Source of the DNA: an uncultured Alphaproteobacteria bacterium
Lineage (GTDB): Bacteria > Pseudomonadota > Alphaproteobacteria > Rhodobacterales > Rhodobacteraceae
DNA length: 44,718 nt
Assembly (NCBI GenBank): GCA_902524845.1
Contig: CABZEW010000006.1
Coordinates: forward strand, 20,001 to 64,718
Direction of reading: 5' to 3'
The position numbers and the translations under genes were made by a program. Numbering within the stretch: position 1 is the first letter of the stretch; every line of letters begins with the position of its first letter. Below are positions 41,340-44,718 of the stretch, one piece after another. The notes under the pieces are model-generated. The model searched no databases, was not told the DNA's origin, and saw nothing but the letters and a program-made list of their open reading frames with translations.

Positions 41340-42944
41340 TCACACTTTTTTCTTAACATTAAAAATAGCTGACATTAATTTCTGCGTATAATTATTTTTT
41401 GGCTTATTTATAATGTTAAGTGTATTGCCACTCTCCAGAATTTCTCCATTATTCATTACCAAGACCCTATCAGACAGGAACTTCACCACGGAAATATTAT
41501 GGCTTATAAGAACGATAGTTATTTTTAACCGTTCTTTTAGTTCATTGAGAAGATCCAAAATTTGAGATTGAATTGTTACGTCCAAAGATGAAGTTGGCTC
41601 ATCACAAATAAGTATTTTAGGTTCCAGAATTATCGCACGGGCAATTGCGACCCTCTGCCTCTGGCCTCCAGATAGTTGGCTTGGAAATCTATTAATAAAA
41701 TTTTTAGATAAGCCAACCAAGTCCAATGTTTTTGCCACTTTTGTTTCTATTTCGTCGTAAGGAAGAGACGTATTTAGCAAAAGGGGTCTTCTAACAATAA
41801 AACCAATTGTGTGGTTAGGGTTTAGCGTCGAATAGGGATCTTGAAAGACAGGCTGAATATGCAATGCTCTTTCTAATGGAGAATAACTATCGATTTTTTT
41901 ACCTTCTAGCAGAACGTCTCCTGAGTCCATTTTGGTAAGCCCATTAATAATCTTTGCAACCGTAGACTTGCCTGAACCTGATTCACCCACTATCGCCAAT
42001 GTTTCCCCTTTAAAAATTTCAAAAGAAACATTTCTGACCGCATTTATAATTTTTTTAGGTTTTAGAATACTTCCGGGGAGTTGATAAGATTTAGAAATAT
42101 TCTTAACGTCCAGCAGTAGAGTCCTATCCTTATGAATTTTTTTATGATCAACATCTAAACTCCATAAACATTTTAGCAGATTTTTAGTGTAATTTTCCTT
42201 AGGTCGATATAAGACGTCTTGTGCTTTACCACTTTCTAATATTAACCCCTTTTCCATCACAATAATATTTTCACAGGTTTTTGATACTAAACCTAGATCA
42301 TGGGAAATGAAGATCATGGCCATTCCAAGGTTTTCAATTAATTCCCGAATTAACCCAATAATCTCTTTTTGGACAGTAACATCTAAGGCAGTGGTCGGTT
42401 CATCAGCAATTAGTAATTCAGGGCTATTTATTAATGCCATCGCAATCATAACCCTTTGTCTTTGACCACCCGAAAGTTGATGAGGATATTGTGCCATTCG
42501 CTCTTTTACACTTGTTAGTTGAACTTTATCTAAAAATTCAATCGCCCTATTGTAAGCACTATTTCTTGATACATCATTATGGAATAAATAAGTTGCCATC
42601 AACTGTCTTCCGATAGTATAGACTGGATTTAGGGCCGTCATAGGCTCCTGAAAGATCATTGAAATTTTTTTGCCACTAATTTTTTGATAAAATTCTTTAT
42701 TTGATATATTCGAAATATCTCTTCCCTTGAAAAGGATCGATCCTTTGTCGACGAAAGCTTGTTTAGGTAGAAGTCTTGTAAGACCTAACATAGAAATTGT
42801 TTTACCACTTCCAGACTCTCCGACAATACCAATTGTCTCTTTCTCTTTGAGCGTCAAACTAAAATTATCCACAGTATTCACAATATTTTTACTAACATTA
42901 AATGAAATATTTAGATTTCTTATTTCAAGAAGTGTTGTTTCCAT
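41340..42944 (-). CDS. Double-domain oligopeptide-type ABC transporter ATPase (DppD-DppF fusion, YejF-like)
   Basis: 534 residues with two complete ATPase halves. Half 1 has GESGSGKTISM, signature LSGGQRQRVMIAMAL and Walker B LLIADEPTTALD. Half 2 has GESGSGKSTVAKI, LSGGQRQRVAIARA and ILICDEPTSSLD. Such fusions drive import of peptides, nickel, glutathione or opines with a two-permease partner. Its start is 3 bp from the upstream permease stop. Confidence 0.95.
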   Translation of the reverse strand: METTLLEIRNLNISFNVSKNIVNTVDNFSLTLKEKETIGIVGESGSGKTISMLGLTRLLPKQAFVDKGSILFKGRDISNISNKEFYQKISGKKISMIFQEPMTALNPVYTIGRQLMATYLFHNDVSRNSAYNRAIEFLDKVQLTSVKERMAQYPHQLSGGQRQRVMIAMALINSPELLIADEPTTALDVTVQKEIIGLIRELIENLGMAMIFISHDLGLVSKTCENIIVMEKGLILESGKAQDVLYRPKENYTKNLLKCLWSLDVDHKKIHKDRTLLLDVKNISKSYQLPGSILKPKKIINAVRNVSFEIFKGETLAIVGESGSGKSTVAKIINGLTKMDSGDVLLEGKKIDSYSPLERALHIQPVFQDPYSTLNPNHTIGFIVRRPLLLNTSLPYDEIETKVAKTLDLVGLSKNFINRFPSQLSGGQRQRVAIARAIILEPKILICDEPTSSLDVTIQSQILDLLNELKERLKITIVLISHNISVVKFLSDRVLVMNNGEILESGNTLNIINKPKNNYTQKLMSAIFNVKKKV

Positions 42945-42947
42945 TAT

Positions 42948-43871
42948 TTATTCAATACTAGTATTAGGATCAGTAATATCTCTCAGGCCATCTCCCAACA
43001 TATTGATTGAAATAACAAGGAGAAAAAGAGCTATACCTGGAAGAATAATAAGCCAAGGTTGAAAAAATATTGCCTCTTTACCTTCGGCTATTAATACACC
43101 CCAAGATGGGGTAGGCGGTTGAATTCCTAAGCCTAAAAAAGAAATAGTTGCTTCAGCTAAAATTGCAACGCCAACCTCAAGTGTAAAAATTACAATAATT
43201 TGATTTAAGACATTTGGTAATATATCGGTAAATATTATGTTCGTTTTCCTTGCCCCAATAGCTTTTGCTGCTGTTATGTAATCGAGGTTTCTTATTCTTT
43301 GAGTCGCAGCTCTAGTAACAACTAAGAAAAGAGTCCAATGTAAGACACCAATAACTAAAATAACCACTGTTAGTGACGACCCAACAATAGAGATTATTGT
43401 TAGCAAAAATAAAATTCCTGGCAACGCTAGTTGACAAGTAAGAATGTAGCTTACAACTTGATCAACAATACCACCAAAATATCCTGCTATTACTCCCAAG
43501 GTAACACCAATCAACATTCCAACGGTCGCTGCACCAATACCGATTGTTAAAGAGACCCTTGTTCCGTAAATTATCCGCGCTAAATAGTCTCTTCCATTTC
43601 CATCGGTTCCAAAAATATACTGCCAAGAACCGCCCTCTGACCAAACTGGTGGTAGTAGGCGACTTGAAATATCTTGATCATATGGAGACATATCAACAAA
43701 GAAGGGAACAAAAACTCCTATAAACGTAATTACAGAAAGAAGAAGCAGCCCAATTTTAAAACCCGAATGACAGATGGCTTTTCTAAACATTATATCTTTA
43801 GGCGTTAGCATATCTAAATCTCTATTCAAGAAATCAGGATTTGCGTGTTTAAATATATATTTCAAAATCAT
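42948..43871 (-). CDS. ABC transporter permease, DppC type
   Basis: 307 residues with an N-terminal helix (~35-55) and five further membrane segments. Family markers are FGTDGNGRDYLARIIYGTRV and the EAA loop AAKAIGARKTNIIFTDILPN, then EATISFLGLGIQPPTPSWG and DGLRDITDP. It overlaps the upstream permease by four bases. Confidence 0.94.
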   Translation of the reverse strand: MILKYIFKHANPDFLNRDLDMLTPKDIMFRKAICHSGFKIGLLLLSVITFIGVFVPFFVDMSPYDQDISSRLLPPVWSEGGSWQYIFGTDGNGRDYLARIIYGTRVSLTIGIGAATVGMLIGVTLGVIAGYFGGIVDQVVSYILTCQLALPGILFLLTIISIVGSSLTVVILVIGVLHWTLFLVVTRAATQRIRNLDYITAAKAIGARKTNIIFTDILPNVLNQIIVIFTLEVGVAILAEATISFLGLGIQPPTPSWGVLIAEGKEAIFFQPWLIILPGIALFLLVISINMLGDGLRDITDPNTSIE

Positions 43872-44718
43872 AAGCGTAACCGAGGATCTAAATATGCATT
43901 TAAAATATCAGACAAAAGGTTAAAAACTATAAAAGTAATGGCGAAAACAAAAATTAATATTTGAACAGTTGGGATATCCGCTCCCAAAATAGATAGTAAA
44001 GCTAATCGTCCCAGTCCATTTATTGCGAAGACAGACTCAGTTATTAGTGACCCTCCAAATTTGTGTCCGAGCTGCACAGCAATTACACTTATTATTGGTA
44101 AAACAGCATTTCTTAAAGCATGCTTAGTAACCAACCTCCAGCCTGAAAATCCAATCGAACGGGCTGTTCTAATATAATCAGAATTAATTACATCAAGTAA
44201 ACCCGTCCGCATTAATCGCATTACAGGAGGAACAGAACTTGTGCCAAGAACAACTGATGGTAAAATAAAATGGTAGTATGTTTTATCCCCTGAAACTGGG
44301 AATATTGGAAAGGTTACGGAAAAGATAATAATAAGAATAAGCCCTAACCAAAAATTAGGAATAGCTTGAGCAGAAACAGCCACACTTAACGCAAAACGAT
44401 CTATTATTGAATTTGGATTTAATGCGGCGAATATCCCTAGGGGGATAGCGACCATAATAGTTACACTTACAGACATCAAAGCAAGCTTTATTGTCTGAGG
44501 TGCTCTTTCTAACAAAAGGGTACCGACAGGTTTGTTCCAGTAATAGCTTACCCCAAAATCTCCTGTAAAAATCCCCCCCAACCATTCAAAATACCTGGTG
44601 AGGATCGGTCGATCAAAGCCATACTGTGTTCTTATCTGCTCAATTTCTTCAAACAATGCTTCTTCTCCTGCAACTGCTTGAGCAGGATCAGTAAAAATAT
44701 TTAGAAAAAAAAATGTTA
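43868..44718 (-). CDS. ABC transporter permease, DppB type (N-terminus beyond the edge)
   Basis: Partial gene. The reading frame is open to the window edge (FTDPAQAVAGEEALFEEIEQ before the first visible possible start), so the first membrane helix lies outside. Present are YGFDRPILTRYFEWLGG, the EAA loop ARSIGFSGWRLVTKHALRNA, and TESVFAINGLGRLALLSILG. With DppC and the double ATPase it forms an importer; the binding protein is presumably upstream, off the window. Confidence 0.93.
   Translation of the reverse strand, partial: TFFFLNIFTDPAQAVAGEEALFEEIEQIRTQYGFDRPILTRYFEWLGGIFTGDFGVSYYWNKPVGTLLLERAPQTIKLALMSVSVTIMVAIPLGIFAALNPNSIIDRFALSVAVSAQAIPNFWLGLILIIIFSVTFPIFPVSGDKTYYHFILPSVVLGTSSVPPVMRLMRTGLLDVINSDYIRTARSIGFSGWRLVTKHALRNAVLPIISVIAVQLGHKFGGSLITESVFAINGLGRLALLSILGADIPTVQILIFVFAITFIVFNLLSDILNAYLDPRLRL

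Overview
The window looks like chromosome of an AT-rich alphaproteobacterium, probably marine. The reasons are a type-B L36 beginning [11 protein letters not shown], an RpoH with a RpoH box, a DUF1285 gene, a COG3807 SH3 gene beside a D-2-hydroxyacid dehydrogenase, and the rsfS-rlmH-gpmI-ctpA-rppH order. I infer a Rhodobacterales- or SAR116-like lineage; no 16S gene is present to settle it.

Left half (1-20322), core genome. Tightly packed housekeeping genes: clpB (cut by the edge), pyrF, hutG-like, tRNA-Val(GAC), rpmJ, an FMN 2-hydroxyacid dehydrogenase plus DUF1285, then the minus-strand run nucleoside hydrolase-rsfS-rlmH-gpmI-ctpA-rppH, an ilvE-type transaminase, an OmpR-family regulator, an SH3 protein, a D-2-hydroxyacid dehydrogenase, a ThiF/MoeB enzyme, coaC and coaB as two separate overlapping genes, rpoH, a 43-residue lipoprotein, rmuC, mutL, lspA and tRNA-Ser(GCT).

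Middle (20323-40563), accessory island at the 3' end of tRNA-Ser. It opens with a P4-type tyrosine integrase, an AlpA regulator and an HTH protein, all visibly richer in G+C than their surroundings. It continues through about 18 kb of small metabolic, detoxification and unknown genes: three GFA-type zinc proteins, two hotdog proteins, two methyltransferases, GYD and ABM proteins, GST, acyl-CoA ligase, M20 amidohydrolase, an APH-like kinase, a FAS1 protein, GAF pairs and a rhomboid without its serine. These genes are punctuated by a composite repeat of about 97 bp, always on the plus strand and mostly directly after a gene. It has an arm with ATTTGTGGGTA, a middle box AACAAAGGCTTAC and a 3' core resembling the end of the tRNA-Ser gene. 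One copy ends in exactly CCTGTCCGCCA, as the tRNA gene does. Fragments of FAS1 and methyltransferase genes show past copying and loss of such gene-plus-repeat units. My main proposal is a tandem array of att-like gene cassettes accreted at tRNA-Ser: integron-like in layout but without an attC signature, probably served by the tRNA-adjacent integrase.

Right end (40564-44718). A minus-strand operon of oligopeptide/dipeptide-type ABC transporter genes (permease B cut by the edge, permease C, double ATPase) followed by an SGNH-type hydrolase.

All family assignments were read by eye from motifs; no database search was possible.
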